Source of the DNA: Clostridia bacterium
Lineage (GTDB): Bacteria; Bacillota; Clostridia; Peptostreptococcales; Anaerovoracaceae
Assembly: GCA_902363595.1 (NCBI GenBank)
Contig: CABJAP010000008.1
Span: forward strand, 1 to 64,000
Reading direction: 5' to 3'
Length of the DNA: 64,000 nucleotides
In this document: positions 23,575 through 34,389 of the stretch, piece after piece
How the letters are laid out: each line of letters starts with the position of its first letter
How positions within the stretch are numbered: position 1 is the first letter of the stretch
The notes under the pieces: generated by a model
The model's database searches: none
What the model was told of the DNA's origin: nothing
The model's input: only the letters and a program-made list of their open reading frames with translations
Made by a program: the position numbers and the translations under genes

Positions 23575-24501
23575 TTATTCTTTTGATAGAGTAACGGGAG
23601 CTACCCAAATTTCCATGCGATTGGTTTCTTGTAAGGTCATATTATATTTTTCAGCAGAAAATGGTTTTGTAGTTAGACCATGCCTGGGAAGCCATGTGCT
23701 AAAAAGATATTTTCCTGCCTGGTCCAGCGCTGATGATACAAGTTCTTCAAAGCTTTCAGCCTCTATGGAACAAACAATGTAGTCTCCTTCTGGCAACTCC
23801 TGTTGCACAAAACCACCGTTCAGCTTTTGCGGAATGTTTTTGGCAAGCCCCCCTGCAAAATAGGAGAATGTTTCTTTTTCCTCATCCGCGGAATATGACA
23901 TGCCCAATTCAATGTTCGGATGAATATATTGATCAATTGCCTTTTTTTCTTTATGATAACTAATCCAAAGCTGTCCTGGTACATCTATGCCTGTCCTTTC
24001 TCCAACTGGTGTTTGTGCCGTTATGGAAACATCTGCTGAAAGACCCAGATAAACTTCCGGAGTGTCAAGGTGTTCTCTGCGTATTTCTAAAATGATATTT
24101 TCAACGATTAGAGGAACACCCTCATCCGCCATTTCATAACCCAAAGAAAGAATCGGTTTTACAAAAGTATTGAGAAGCGGTCGATGTTTTTTATATTCCT
24201 CTGGTGTAATCCCATAGGTGTCCTTAAAGGCCCTGGTAAAATTTGAATGACTGGCAAAGCCATAGTCTAACGCCACATCTAAAATCCGCGGGTTCCCTGT
24301 ATTTAGTGTATCGATCGCTTCTGCCAAACGCCGCAGTTTGACGTACTCTTGCAGCGGTTTATTTACCAGCCGCTTAAACAATCTTTGAAAATAAAATGGT
24401 GACAATCCAGCTATTTCAGCTAAAACTTCTGCCCGTATATTTTCCTGTAAATGTTCCTCAATGTAATCGACAGATTTTTGAACTGCTTCCCATGCGTGCA
24501 T
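23575..24501 (-). CDS. AraC-family regulator with GyrI-like effector domain
   Basis: The N-terminal double HTH (about 1-105) includes VDYIEEHLQENIRAEVLAEIAGLSPFYFQRLFK and the second HTH with LDVALDYGFASHSNFTRAFKDTYGITPEEYKKHRP. A C-terminal GyrI-like/Bacterial_transcription_effector-binding domain follows (about 110-308; VYLGLSADVSI, then GDYIVCSIEAESFEELV and TFWLPRHGL-like SAE). Such proteins respond to drugs or small molecules, as MDR activators like Rob or BmrR do. Its own target is unknown because it does not adjoin a transporter. Confidence 0.88.
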   Translation of the reverse strand: MHAWEAVQKSVDYIEEHLQENIRAEVLAEIAGLSPFYFQRLFKRLVNKPLQEYVKLRRLAEAIDTLNTGNPRILDVALDYGFASHSNFTRAFKDTYGITPEEYKKHRPLLNTFVKPILSLGYEMADEGVPLIVENIILEIRREHLDTPEVYLGLSADVSITAQTPVGERTGIDVPGQLWISYHKEKKAIDQYIHPNIELGMSYSADEEKETFSYFAGGLAKNIPQKLNGGFVQQELPEGDYIVCSIEAESFEELVSSALDQAGKYLFSTWLPRHGLTTKPFSAEKYNMTLQETNRMEIWVAPVTLSKE

Positions 24502-24719
24502 ATTGTTTACCTCCTGTTTGATTGTGTCATTATTATATCAAATGAATCACGCTTGGGCTTTCCCTGCAATGCCCAGTTGGAAATCAGAATTGTGAACATC
24601 CTTCTAGAAAAAAAGCTCTAAGCGCCTTCACCAACCATAAAAAAACTCATGATTAAGAAGTTGCTTAGAGCAGGTATCATCCAATAAATTTATATAATCC
24701 AAAGCACTTATGCAGTCTT

Positions 24720-25232
24720 TTACAGCGTCAGTGACGGTGCGTTATATGTCCTGCCCGCCAGTTCGCTGTCCAGCATATACAGGCCCTTAGCATCACTGCC
24801 GAACAATTCAAATTTACGTACCAAGCTGTCTGCCGTGTCTTCTTCCTCAGCCTGTTCTTTTACAAACCAATCCAGGAACTGCATAGTCCGGAAATCCTTA
24901 TCCTGATATGCGGCATCATAGATGTTATGAATCAGACCAGTTACATACCGTTCATGCTCCGCACCCGCTTTCAAAGGATCGATAAATTCTTTGAATTCCT
25001 TATCCGGCTTGCCGATCGCTTCCAATGTGACGGATTGGCCGTTCTGCTGAAGATATTCCATGAAAAGCATGGCGTGATCCCGCTCTTCCTGTGCTTGAAT
25101 TTTATACCAGTTATAAAAACCGTCCAGATTCTCATCCTTATAATAATTCGCCATATCCAGATACAGATAGGCAGAATAAAATTCCTTATTCACCTGGTCG
25201 TTCAACAATTCTACTACTTTTTTTGATAACAT
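24720..25232 (-). CDS. ftnA: Ferritin (FtnA-type, non-haem)
   Basis: A four-helix bundle with the ferroxidase ligands visible as NKEFYSAYLYLD and AQEERDHAMLFM (Glu-x-x-His) and the third-helix EQAEEE. It stores iron in 24-meric cages and lowers oxidative damage. The ORF begins with MLSKKVVELLNDQVNKEFYSAY, the standard Clostridia start. It is monocistronic, with an upstream AGGAGG ribosome site. Confidence 0.95.
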   Translation of the reverse strand: MLSKKVVELLNDQVNKEFYSAYLYLDMANYYKDENLDGFYNWYKIQAQEERDHAMLFMEYLQQNGQSVTLEAIGKPDKEFKEFIDPLKAGAEHERYVTGLIHNIYDAAYQDKDFRTMQFLDWFVKEQAEEEDTADSLVRKFELFGSDAKGLYMLDSELAGRTYNAPSLTL

Positions 25233-25304
25233 ATCGCTTCCTCCTTATCTTACAAATGTCACTACTCTTATATGTATACCACATTTTTTTAAATTGTAAC
25301 AAAT

Positions 25305-26084
25305 TTATTCAACATAGCCCATGCTCCGCGACAGCTCCAGTGCCACCTGCTTTACATAGGCAGCCGTGTCCTCAATGCGGTCATCTGTCAGTACACGTAC
25401 ATCTCCGCTGGCGCTGATAGAAGCAATGATATCACCACGATAATCGTAGATAGGCGCTCCAATACATCGATGCCCGATCTCAAATTCCTGATCATCCATA
25501 GCCCAGCCTTGCCTGCGTACCTTGGTCATTTCCTCATGAAGTTCTTCCATGCTGGAAATGGTGTTGGGCGTAAATTTAATGAAGCTGCAGTTTTTCATTC
25601 GGTCTTCCAACTCCTCCTTTGAGTAATTGGAAAGAAGACATTTGCCCAAAGATGAACAATAGGCGTGCATTCGCAGTCCGATCTGGGAATACATCTTCAC
25701 CGTGGAAACCACATCCATCTTTTCGATATAGACTACTTGATCTCCGTCCAGTACGCCTAAATGGGAGGTCAATCCCAAATGGGATGTAATCTGTACGATA
25801 TAGGGCCGGGCCTCGGTCTGCAGCTCCAGGCTGTTGATGTAGCAGCTGACCGCCTCAATCAGCTTCAGTCCGATCTTGTAAGTGCCCGATTCTGTCTTTT
25901 CTATGTAATTTCTTCTCGTCAGCGTCGCTAAAAGTCGATGTGCCGTACTTTTATGGAGTCCCACACGGTTTGCCAGCTCGGTAACACCCAGGCCCTCCTG
26001 TTCCTCTGCTAAAACTTCAATCATGTCCAGCACTCGATCCACAGATTGTACGCCTTTATCATCGTGGGTCGAAGGCTTTGTCAT
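25305..26084 (-). CDS. IclR-family transcriptional regulator
   Basis: The start at 26084 follows GGAGGTGGATTT. The N-terminal winged HTH has LGVTELANRVGLHKSTAHRLLATL. The C-terminal GAF-like effector domain (about 90-255) shows GLRMHAYCSSLGKCLLS and FEIGHRCIGAPIYDYRGDIIASISASG, the family core. IclR members control catabolic genes, but neighbours (ferritin, groL) do not point to a target. The direct neighbour upstream is only intergenic DNA. Confidence 0.92.
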   Translation of the reverse strand: MTKPSTHDDKGVQSVDRVLDMIEVLAEEQEGLGVTELANRVGLHKSTAHRLLATLTRRNYIEKTESGTYKIGLKLIEAVSCYINSLELQTEARPYIVQITSHLGLTSHLGVLDGDQVVYIEKMDVVSTVKMYSQIGLRMHAYCSSLGKCLLSNYSKEELEDRMKNCSFIKFTPNTISSMEELHEEMTKVRRQGWAMDDQEFEIGHRCIGAPIYDYRGDIIASISASGDVRVLTDDRIEDTAAYVKQVALELSRSMGYVE

Positions 26085-26176
26085 AAATCCACCTCCTCGC
26101 ATTACTGTGATAACGTTGCAAATTCAAGTTTGGGTCTATTATACCACAGTTAAAAAGGTTGGGGAGCTTTTTTTCT

Positions 26177-26215
26177 TTTGAGAAAAGGAAGAGCAGTCTG
26201 CTGGGCAGACTGCTC
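26177..26215 (-). terminator. Terminator of groESL
   Basis: An 11-bp perfect stem GAGCAGTCTGC/GCAGACTGCTC with loop TGG (26191-26215) is followed on the minus strand by a T-rich stretch. It lies after the groL stop. Confidence 0.75.
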
Positions 26216-26241
26216 GAAACTATTCTTTTGGAAATGTCAGC

Positions 26242-27885
<1,644 letters not shown>

Positions 27886-27905
27886 TCATTACCTACCTTT
27901 CCTAA

Positions 27906-28184
27906 TTACTCCACGGTTGCTAAAATGTCTCTCTGGTTTAAGATCGTGTATTCTTCACCCTGATATTTGATCTCTGTTCCGGCATACTGGGAAAAGATCA
28001 CTGTGTCTCCTGCTTTCAGTTCCATCTTTTCTTCTTCTGTCCCAGGTCCCACTGCAACGATCTCCGCCATCTGAGGCTTTTCTTTCGCCTGACCAGGCAG
28101 TACAATGCCGCTGGCTGTCTTTTCTTCTGCTTCTAATCTTTTAATAACCACACGTGCGCCCAAAGGCTTAATTCCAAAACTCAT
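27906..28184 (-). CDS. groES: Co-chaperonin GroES
   Basis: The 92-residue lid of GroEL. The mobile loop is [17 protein letters not shown] (about 17-35), and the family ends with [23 protein letters not shown] segment. It is the first gene of the groESL operon. The ATG at 28184 follows AAGGAGATGAAAC. Confidence 0.98.
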   Translation of the reverse strand: MSFGIKPLGARVVIKRLEAEEKTASGIVLPGQAKEKPQMAEIVAVGPGTEEEKMELKAGDTVIFSQYAGTEIKYQGEEYTILNQRDILATVE

Positions 28185-28231
28185 AGTTTCATCTCCTTCA
28201 CTTTTATAGTTATTTTATTATCTACGATTTG

Positions 28232-28258
28232 TTAGCACTCACTCTTTACGAGTGCTAA
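28232..28258 (-). promoter_or_regulatory. CIRCE operator (HrcA-binding) of groESL
   Basis: TTAGCACTC (28232-28240), nine spacer bases, then GAGTGCTAA (28250-28258): a perfect CIRCE element. HrcA bound here represses groESL until heat shock. The upstream promoter is TTGACA (28286-28291), 17 bases, TAAATT (28263-28268), so the operator overlaps the start of transcription. Confidence 0.97.
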
Positions 28259-28262
28259 CTAT

Positions 28263-28291
28263 AATTTAATACTTTCAGTCCCAGTTGTCAA
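28263..28291 (-). promoter_or_regulatory. groESL promoter
   Basis: TTGACA (28286-28291) and TAAATT (28263-28268) are 17 bases apart on the minus strand, immediately before CIRCE. Confidence 0.7.
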
Positions 28292-28389
28292 CAGGTTTTT
28301 TTGGTTTTTTGCTAAAGATTTTTTAAAGAAAGGAAAAGCGGCAGGCTGCCCGGACTCTTCTCCGTTCAGCTGCCGCCTTAAATCAGATT

Positions 28390-29172
28390 TTATTTTTTCT
28401 TAAATCCTTTTCCCGCTAAGTATTCATCAACAAAGTGATCAATGTCTTTGCCTTTGTAATTCTTAGCGTCAGCTATATTGGTTTCTTTTCCGCCTGTACT
28501 ATAAACTTCTCCATTCACTTTGATGATCCCTGCATTCCAGGAACCCTGGGGGTTCCCCTCCGAATATGGGGATAAATTTGCAAAATATATGATATTCCCG
28601 TTACCCAACTGATAAGGACGCCAGTACATGGTTTTTCCATCATAGCCTGTGCTGGCAAGCTCTGTCTCGCTGACCTTAGGCAGGCTTCCGTAGGCCTTAT
28701 AGACATTCCTAATCAGCTCGCTATCCTTGCCGCTATTATTCAGCTCTTCCGCAGCCTTCTTCACCGCTGCAGCAAACTTACTGAACTCATCCGCTGCGCA
28801 CCCGCAGGTAAACTCGCCCCGATAGCCGGCGCCGGAAGGAATCAACTTAAACTCATAATCCTGATCATATACCGGGCATTTGGTTTCACCTTCATAATAT
28901 CCGTTATCCAGCATGTACTTTGCCACATTGGTACCAGTAATCTTTATCACATCTGCGGTCGTAGTGCAGCTGCGTATCTGAGGATCATAATTAAACATAG
29001 CAATAAACTTCTTTTCCAGATCACCCCGCTGAATGGCGCATTTTGTCTTTTCCGTCTTTTTAATATATCCAGTGTATGCCGGAATCAAAATCGCAGCCAG
29101 TATGGCCAAGATTACCAGCACCACTATCACTTCGACCAGTGTGAAGCCTCTACTACCTTTCCTTCTTTCCAT
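28390..29172 (-). CDS. Type IV prepilin-like protein
   Basis: The likely start is the ATG at 29172. A short basic leader RRKGSRG precedes FTLVEVIVVLVILAILAAIL, the prepilin peptidase cleavage site (after Gly) and N-terminal alpha helix. The long C-terminal domain (about 230 residues) has two Cys pairs (CTTT, then CGCAADEF) that may form disulfides. Pili, competence pseudopili or secretion pseudopilins are all possible. No pilus assembly genes adjoin, so it is an orphan pilin-like protein. Confidence 0.85.
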   Translation of the reverse strand: MERRKGSRGFTLVEVIVVLVILAILAAILIPAYTGYIKKTEKTKCAIQRGDLEKKFIAMFNYDPQIRSCTTTADVIKITGTNVAKYMLDNGYYEGETKCPVYDQDYEFKLIPSGAGYRGEFTCGCAADEFSKFAAAVKKAAEELNNSGKDSELIRNVYKAYGSLPKVSETELASTGYDGKTMYWRPYQLGNGNIIYFANLSPYSEGNPQGSWNAGIIKVNGEVYSTGGKETNIADAKNYKGKDIDHFVDEYLAGKGFKKK

Positions 29173-29301
29173 ATCAAATCCTGCCTCTTTCGGAAAAATC
29201 CACGCGATCATAATCAGCCCGGCGATGTTTCTATCGTTCTCTTTCAACCGTTCGCATCTATTTTACCACAAATTCAAAAAATGAACACCCCCGGCAAAGG
29301 T

Positions 29302-30210
29302 TCATTTCCTGCGGTTCTCAAGAGTCAAAGGATCCGCGGATTGCCTGCGGCTGATTTGGCGAACATAGTAGAATAAATATTGCTGGGCGATTCCGCCGTA
29401 GCTGCCATAGGTACGGCCCGCAAAATCACTGATCTCCTTCACTGACTCCAGCCCGTAAAGATCGTTCATTACCTTTTTCATCCACACATCCACCGGAAAG
29501 CAATCGTACTTGCCCATGGAAAAAAGTAAAATACAATTTGCAACCTTGGGCCCCACACCGGGAAAGCTGGTCACATATTCAAAGGCTTCCGCAGCGGATA
29601 CATCCGGCGCCCCCATCGTTTCCAGCCGCTCCAATCCGTCTGCGGCCACTTTTCTGGCGGTGCCGATCAAGTATTTTGCCCGGTAGCCCAGCCGGCATTC
29701 CGCCAAATCTTCCGGCTCCAGACAGGCCAGAGTCTCCGGCGCAGGAAAGGTGTAGTAGACCTCTCCGTCCAGCTGGCCGGCCTTTTCCCCAAACTGACAG
29801 CACAAAGCTTCAATACATTTTTTAATCCTTGGAATATGGTTGTTTTGAGAAAGGATAAACGAAATCAGTGTCTCCCACTTGTCCTGCCTCAGCAGGCGAA
29901 TTCCCTGTCCTGCACCAATGGCTCTTCCAATAACGGGATCCTTTGCCGCCAATTCTTTTTTGATGGCGCCATAATCCCGGCCCAAGTCCAGATAGTCCTT
30001 CCAAAATCCATTAAAATCCTCATCCGTTACATTTGAAAGTATCAGCCGGCCCCCTTGCTGGCAGGGATCAAATCGCAGATTAGCAATACGTCTGCCTGCA
30101 ATACCGGCATAGCTTCCGTCGGGCCGGCGGTTCCACCTGAATGCCTGCCCGCAATCAAAGATATGGTCCAGGTCAAAATCGCGGATGCCTTCTATGCTGA
30201 CCTGCCCCAT
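29302..30210 (-). CDS. OGG1-type 8-oxoguanine DNA glycosylase
   Basis: It removes 8-oxoguanine or alkylated bases. The N-terminal OGG_N domain (about 5-105) has FDCGQAFRWN, then GRRIANLRF. The HhH-GPD domain has ILSQNNHIPRIKKCIEALC, then the hairpin FPGVGPKVANCILLFS and PVDVWMKKVM. Both catalytic Lys (in GPKVA) and Asp (in PVDVW) are present. Its first base overlaps the stop of the preceding gene (TAATG), so the two are co-translated. Confidence 0.93.
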   Translation of the reverse strand: MGQVSIEGIRDFDLDHIFDCGQAFRWNRRPDGSYAGIAGRRIANLRFDPCQQGGRLILSNVTDEDFNGFWKDYLDLGRDYGAIKKELAAKDPVIGRAIGAGQGIRLLRQDKWETLISFILSQNNHIPRIKKCIEALCCQFGEKAGQLDGEVYYTFPAPETLACLEPEDLAECRLGYRAKYLIGTARKVAADGLERLETMGAPDVSAAEAFEYVTSFPGVGPKVANCILLFSMGKYDCFPVDVWMKKVMNDLYGLESVKEISDFAGRTYGSYGGIAQQYLFYYVRQISRRQSADPLTLENRRK

Positions 30211-31016
30211 TATTTCAGACCTCTTACTTCAATATCAAAGCGGTTTACATTGAAAGCCGTCATATCTTCGATCTGCCGGGTCGCTTCTTTTTGTAGAGCT
30301 GCAGCCTGAGCCACTATGTTAAATCCGTAGCGCATATTGACCAATGCCGTCAGCTCCACCCCTTCCATAGCCGTGATTGTCATCACCCGCAGGATATCGT
30401 CCACACTCTCCATCCGGGCCGCCACGCATTCCACAATATCGCTGAATACTTTGTCCGACAGATTGTAATCCCCCAGATAGCTGTAAGTCGGCCGCACCAC
30501 GGATTTTTCCGCGAACCCGCCCTTATTGGCGCTCCATCCGCGAAAGATGCGCAGCGGCGACATAAAATAACCGGAGAACTGACGCTTGAGCTGAAAAACC
30601 GGAGCAGGGATAACGTGCTGTCCCATTTCATGCCGCTGTTTGTGGGCAATCGCCCGCTCCTCTTCCGTAGTGATATCCGTTATATACACGGTCTCCGATA
30701 TTTGCGGGAGTGCCAGTCTCTTTGCAATTCGTTTAACCATCTCATCGGAAGTGCCAATTACTAAAAGCTTTTGCGGAGGTGTTCTACGGATGCTTTCAGC
30801 CACCTCCTTCTGGTGTTCCTCCTTAGTAAATAGGGCCGTTTTGACTGCCCCGACTTTTGTAGACTGCCTTTTGGCAGATATACCGGCCATAACTTTATTC
30901 TCATAAATAAAGAGTCCATCATCGATGATACCCTCAATATTTAATTCTTTACATAGGTTCTGGGCCTGGAAGCTCTTTCCTGTTCCACTTTTGCCCACAA
31001 GTGCGTAAACTTTCAT
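30210..31016 (-). CDS. P-loop NTPase fused to Asp23/Gls24-like domain
   Basis: The ATG at 31016 follows GGAGAATTCAAG. It begins with a Walker A motif VYALVGKSGTGKS. The middle is a kinase-like fold (EIIDDGLFIYENKV, then VIGTSDEMVKRIAKRLALP). From about 175 it continues with an Asp23/Gls24-like domain (YNLSDKVFSDIVECVAARMESVDDIL, then MEGVELTALVNMRYGFNIV and FNVNRFDIEVRG). The combination of a nucleotide-binding domain with an Asp23 domain is unusual in my experience; a link between nucleotide state and cell-envelope stress is a guess. It overlaps the glycosylase gene. Confidence 0.8.
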   Translation of the reverse strand: MKVYALVGKSGTGKSFQAQNLCKELNIEGIIDDGLFIYENKVMAGISAKRQSTKVGAVKTALFTKEEHQKEVAESIRRTPPQKLLVIGTSDEMVKRIAKRLALPQISETVYITDITTEEERAIAHKQRHEMGQHVIPAPVFQLKRQFSGYFMSPLRIFRGWSANKGGFAEKSVVRPTYSYLGDYNLSDKVFSDIVECVAARMESVDDILRVMTITAMEGVELTALVNMRYGFNIVAQAAALQKEATRQIEDMTAFNVNRFDIEVRGLK

Positions 31017-31017
31017 C

Positions 31018-31046
31018 TTGAATTCTCCATACCCTTCTGTTATAAT
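31018..31046 (+). promoter_or_regulatory. Ferredoxin promoter
   Basis: TTGAAT (31018-31023), 17 bases, TATAAT (31041-31046). It overlaps the start of the divergent P-loop gene and lies 42 bases before the ferredoxin ATG. Confidence 0.8.
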
Positions 31047-31087
31047 CAGATGTATCGTGAAGATAAACATTAAAGGAGGTTGTTACA

Positions 31088-31258
31088 ATGGCTTATGTAA
31101 TTAAAGATGCTTGCATCAGCTGCGGAGTATGCGCAGGTGAGTGCCCGACGGAAGCTATCTCTGAAGGCGACGGAATCTATGTAATCGACGCTGATAAGTG
31201 CATTGACTGCGGCGCATGCGCAGGCGCTTGCCCAGTTGACGCTCCAGTAGAAGCTTAG
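31088..31258 (+). CDS. 2[4Fe-4S] ferredoxin
   Basis: A 56-residue clostridial ferredoxin, too short for many gene callers. Two C-x2-C-x2-C-x3-C clusters are visible: CISCGVCAGECP and CIDCGACAGACP, with symmetric halves. It starts MAYVIKDA after AAAGGAGGTTGTTACA and ends PVEA. It carries low-potential electrons for hydrogenase, pyruvate or nitroreduction pathways. A strong promoter and a hairpin terminator bracket it. Confidence 0.97.
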   Translation: MAYVIKDACISCGVCAGECPTEAISEGDGIYVIDADKCIDCGACAGACPVDAPVEA

Positions 31259-31283
31259 TTTATACATAATAATTTGTATACGT

Positions 31284-31325
31284 AATAACCGTTTCTTGCA
31301 TAAAGAAACGGTTATTTATTTTTTG
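31284..31325 (+). terminator. Terminator between ferredoxin and rex
   Basis: AACCGTTTCTT-GCAT-AAAGAAACGGTT stem followed by TTATTTATTTTTT on the plus strand. It can also stop rex transcription on the other strand. Confidence 0.85.
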
Positions 31326-31970
31326 TTATATATTTTCCGAAGTATTGCGGTTCATATGGTACGCCAGGGAGTGCAGGCTGTCGCTCAGATGCACATTCTC
31401 AATGGCTACGTGGTCCGGCACTTCCAAATCTACCGGAGCAAAATTCCAAAGGCCGCTGACTCCGGCAAAGCAAAGTTTGTCCGCAACCTCCTGAGCGCTG
31501 TCCTTGGTCGTACAGATAATCCCAATGTTGATTTGGTTCTCTTCCACATATTCTACGATATTCTCATAATCCATAACCTCAATATCGTTGATCTTCAAAC
31601 CGATCAGCCTTGGATTGATATCAAAAATACCGCAAACCACAAAGCCTGCTTTGTAGTAATAGGTGTAGTTAGCAATGGCCTGGCCCAGATTACCGGCACC
31701 AACGATAATCATCTTATATTCCTTATCCAAGCCTAAAATGGCGCTGATCTCATTATACAGGCCCTCAACGTTGTACCCGTATCCCTGCTGTCCAAAACCG
31801 CCGAAGTTATTGAGATCCTGACGGATCTGCGAAGCCGTGTATCCGATCAAGCTGCTGAATTCATTGGAAGAAATTTTGTCGACTCCCTTTTTCTGCAATT
31901 CTTTCAGATATCGTCGATATCTGGGCAGGCGCTTGATAACCGCATTTGATATTTTCGTATCTTTTTTCAT
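31326..31970 (-). CDS. rex: Redox-sensing transcriptional repressor Rex
   Basis: The N-terminal winged helix (about 1-75) has AVIKRLPRYRRYLKELQKKGVDKISSNE and SQIRQDLNNFGGFGQQGYGYN. The C-terminal Rossmann domain has the NAD motif VGAGNLGQAI. Rex senses NADH/NAD+ and represses fermentative and alcohol dehydrogenase genes. Length 214 fits the family. It may regulate the iron alcohol dehydrogenase at 52.5 kb, but no clear Rex box was seen there. Confidence 0.95.
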   Translation of the reverse strand: MKKDTKISNAVIKRLPRYRRYLKELQKKGVDKISSNEFSSLIGYTASQIRQDLNNFGGFGQQGYGYNVEGLYNEISAILGLDKEYKMIIVGAGNLGQAIANYTYYYKAGFVVCGIFDINPRLIGLKINDIEVMDYENIVEYVEENQINIGIICTTKDSAQEVADKLCFAGVSGLWNFAPVDLEVPDHVAIENVHLSDSLHSLAYHMNRNTSENI

Positions 31971-32037
31971 TCCACTTCCTCAATTACCTTATAATTTGCA
32001 AAACCCGCCTTGCGACGGGTTTTCCTGATCTGCTGTC

Positions 32038-32265
32038 TTACGCTTTTTCCTCGACATATTTGATAATATCGCCTACAGTCTGGAATTTTTCTGCGTCTTC
32101 ATCGGGAACTTCGATGTCAAATTCGTCCTCGATCGCCATAATGATCTCAACTGCATCCAGGGAATCCGCTTCCAAATCTTTCATCAGATGGGTTTCTGTC
32201 TTTACCGCATCCTCTTCAACGCCCAGCTGTTCAGCAATAATTCCCTTAATCTTATCAAAAACCAT
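32038..32265 (-). CDS. acpP: Acyl carrier protein
   Basis: A 75-residue ACP. Ser36 in [19 protein letters not shown] accepts the phosphopantetheine arm. It carries growing acyl chains in fatty-acid synthesis. It is alone, between rex and the ABC-F gene. Confidence 0.97.
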   Translation of the reverse strand: MVFDKIKGIIAEQLGVEEDAVKTETHLMKDLEADSLDAVEIIMAIEDEFDIEVPDEDAEKFQTVGDIIKYVEEKA

Positions 32266-32415
32266 AATATACCTCCATTCAGTTAAACATTACCGGTTTA
32301 TCATATTTGCCCATTGCAAAGTTTATCCGCAAATAACTCAAACTTATTATAGTAGACAGTTCTTTATATTGCAACCGTTTTTTAACTTTTTTTCCATCGG
32401 ATCGTCCAACTTCCG

Positions 32416-34371
32416 TTAGATGTCCTGCAATTCCATCCATCTTTCGTATTCGCCGGCCATCTCTTCCTTGGCCTCGTCCAGCTCTTTGCTCAAGGTTTTC
32501 AGCTGCTCCGGATCGGTCATCACTTCCTCCAGGCATAGCTGTGCCTCAATGGATGCAATCCTGCTTTCCAGGGATTCAATGTTCTCTTCCGCCTGCGCAA
32601 GCTGTCTTGCAAGCCTTCTTTTTCGAGCCTCTTCTTCCTTTTTCAGGCGGCGCTGCTCATTGACGGAAAGTTTTTCCTCCTGGGTTTTTTCCTCTTTTCC
32701 GGCCAGCTCTTCCAGATACTTCTTGCCGGATTCGATCTCCTGCTTCTTTTCCACGTAATAATTATACGTTCCCAAAAAAGCCGTGATGCCTTCCCGGCCC
32801 AGCTCAAAAATTCTGGTGGGAATTTTGTTGAGAAAGTACCGGTCATGGGAAACCACGATAACGGTTCCGGGAAAATCCAGCAGCGCGTCCTCAAAGACTT
32901 CCTTGGATTCAATGTCCAAATGGTTGGTTGGCTCGTCCATGATCAGGGTGTTGGCTCCTGACAGCATCAGCTTCAGCAGCGACAACCGCGCCTTTTCGCC
33001 GCCGCTGAGGGCGCTTACCGGAAGAAATACCATATCACCCTGAAAGAGAAAGCTTCCCAGTATGGAGCGCAGCTCCGTGTCCGTATAAAGCCGATATGCG
33101 TCGTGCAATTCTTCCAGTACCGTATTGCTTCCGCCCAGCAGCTGCTGTTCCTGATCGTAATAGCCGAAATCCACGTTGTGGCCCACTTTCAGCCTGCCGG
33201 AATTTGGTGAAAGATCGCCCAGCAGGATTTTTAGCAGCGTAGTTTTTCCCACGCCATTTGGCCCAACGATACAAATCCTTTCACCCCGTTTGATATCAAA
33301 GTCCACCTTTTCAAAGAGATGCTTTTCATTGGAACCGTAGCCGAAGCTTTTGGAGAGGCCTTCCCCTTCCAGCACGTCGTTTCCCGTTTTGAAATTCTGC
33401 CGGAACTGCAGCTTCATTCTGCCTCGCGATGCTTCCGGGCGGTCTACCATTTCTACCGCCTCCAGCCGTTTCTCCCGGGAAGCGGCCCGCTTGGCCAATT
33501 TTTCGGTGCCGTGCTGCTTGAAACGCCGGATAATTTCTTCTTGGCGGGCGATTTCTTTTTGTTGCTGCTGATACTTGCGCATCTGCGCTTCCCGCCGCTG
33601 TTTCTTCTGCTCGGCATAGCTGCTGTAGCTGCCTTCATATGTATAAAGCTTGTGATGTTCCACTTCGAAGATGCGGTTGACTGTTTGATCCAGAAAATAA
33701 CGGTCGTGGGAAACCAGCAAAATCGTCCCTCGATATGATTTTAAATATTGTTCCAGCCACTTGAGCGTACCGATGTCCAGGTGGTTAGTGGGCTCGTCCA
33801 AAAACAGCAGATCCGGTTTTTTTAAGAGCAGGCACGCCAAAGCCAGGCGAGTCCGTTCTCCGCCGCTCAATGTGGAAATCTTTTTGTGATAAAACTCTTC
33901 TCCAAAGGCCATGCTGCTGAGAATTCCGTTGATTTCGCTCTTGTAGCTATATCCTCCTTGATCCCGATATTCTTCCTGCATCCGGTCGTATCGCTCCAGG
34001 AGCCGGTCCACCTGCGGACCTGATTCGCCTCTCTCAGCTTTCTTGGAAATTTCGGCGGAAAGGGCGAGCATGTCCTGCTCCATTTGTTCCATTCCCGAAA
34101 AGATGGCCTCTACCTCTTCCATGACGGTATGTTCCGAATGAAAGTTATCGCTCTGCTTCAAGTATCCAATCGTAGTGTCCGCAGACACAAAAAAATCACC
34201 GATGTCCGCGTTCAGTTCACCTGAAAGGATTTTAAGCAGAGTTGTCTTACCGGCCCCGTTGGCTCCGATGATGCCGATCCGGTCTCCTTCGTTGATATGG
34301 AAAGAGACGTTCTCCAGGATTACATCGACGCCGTAAGCCTTGGTCAAATCCTTTGCTGATAAAATAATCAT
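32416..34371 (-). CDS. ABC-F family ATPase (ribosome-associated)
   Basis: Two ABC domains in one 651-residue chain: Walker A GANGAGKTTLLK (about 35-46) with signature LSGGERTRL, and second GPNGVGKTTLLK with LSGGEKARL. No membrane domain. The C-terminal coiled coil (about 540-650) is long and charged, as in the YdiF/Uup group. ABC-F proteins rescue stalled ribosomes; some give antibiotic resistance. No leader or mobile context suggests resistance here, so a housekeeping role is preferred. Confidence 0.92.
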   Translation of the reverse strand: MIILSAKDLTKAYGVDVILENVSFHINEGDRIGIIGANGAGKTTLLKILSGELNADIGDFFVSADTTIGYLKQSDNFHSEHTVMEEVEAIFSGMEQMEQDMLALSAEISKKAERGESGPQVDRLLERYDRMQEEYRDQGGYSYKSEINGILSSMAFGEEFYHKKISTLSGGERTRLALACLLLKKPDLLFLDEPTNHLDIGTLKWLEQYLKSYRGTILLVSHDRYFLDQTVNRIFEVEHHKLYTYEGSYSSYAEQKKQRREAQMRKYQQQQKEIARQEEIIRRFKQHGTEKLAKRAASREKRLEAVEMVDRPEASRGRMKLQFRQNFKTGNDVLEGEGLSKSFGYGSNEKHLFEKVDFDIKRGERICIVGPNGVGKTTLLKILLGDLSPNSGRLKVGHNVDFGYYDQEQQLLGGSNTVLEELHDAYRLYTDTELRSILGSFLFQGDMVFLPVSALSGGEKARLSLLKLMLSGANTLIMDEPTNHLDIESKEVFEDALLDFPGTVIVVSHDRYFLNKIPTRIFELGREGITAFLGTYNYYVEKKQEIESGKKYLEELAGKEEKTQEEKLSVNEQRRLKKEEEARKRRLARQLAQAEENIESLESRIASIEAQLCLEEVMTDPEQLKTLSKELDEAKEEMAGEYERWMELQDI

Positions 34372-34389
34372 CTTTCTTTTCCTATCTGT

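Noticed and set aside
32416..34371. ABC-F protein as an antibiotic resistance gene
   Set aside because: No leader peptide, no mobile context, and the long C-terminal coiled coil fits the housekeeping YdiF/Uup group.
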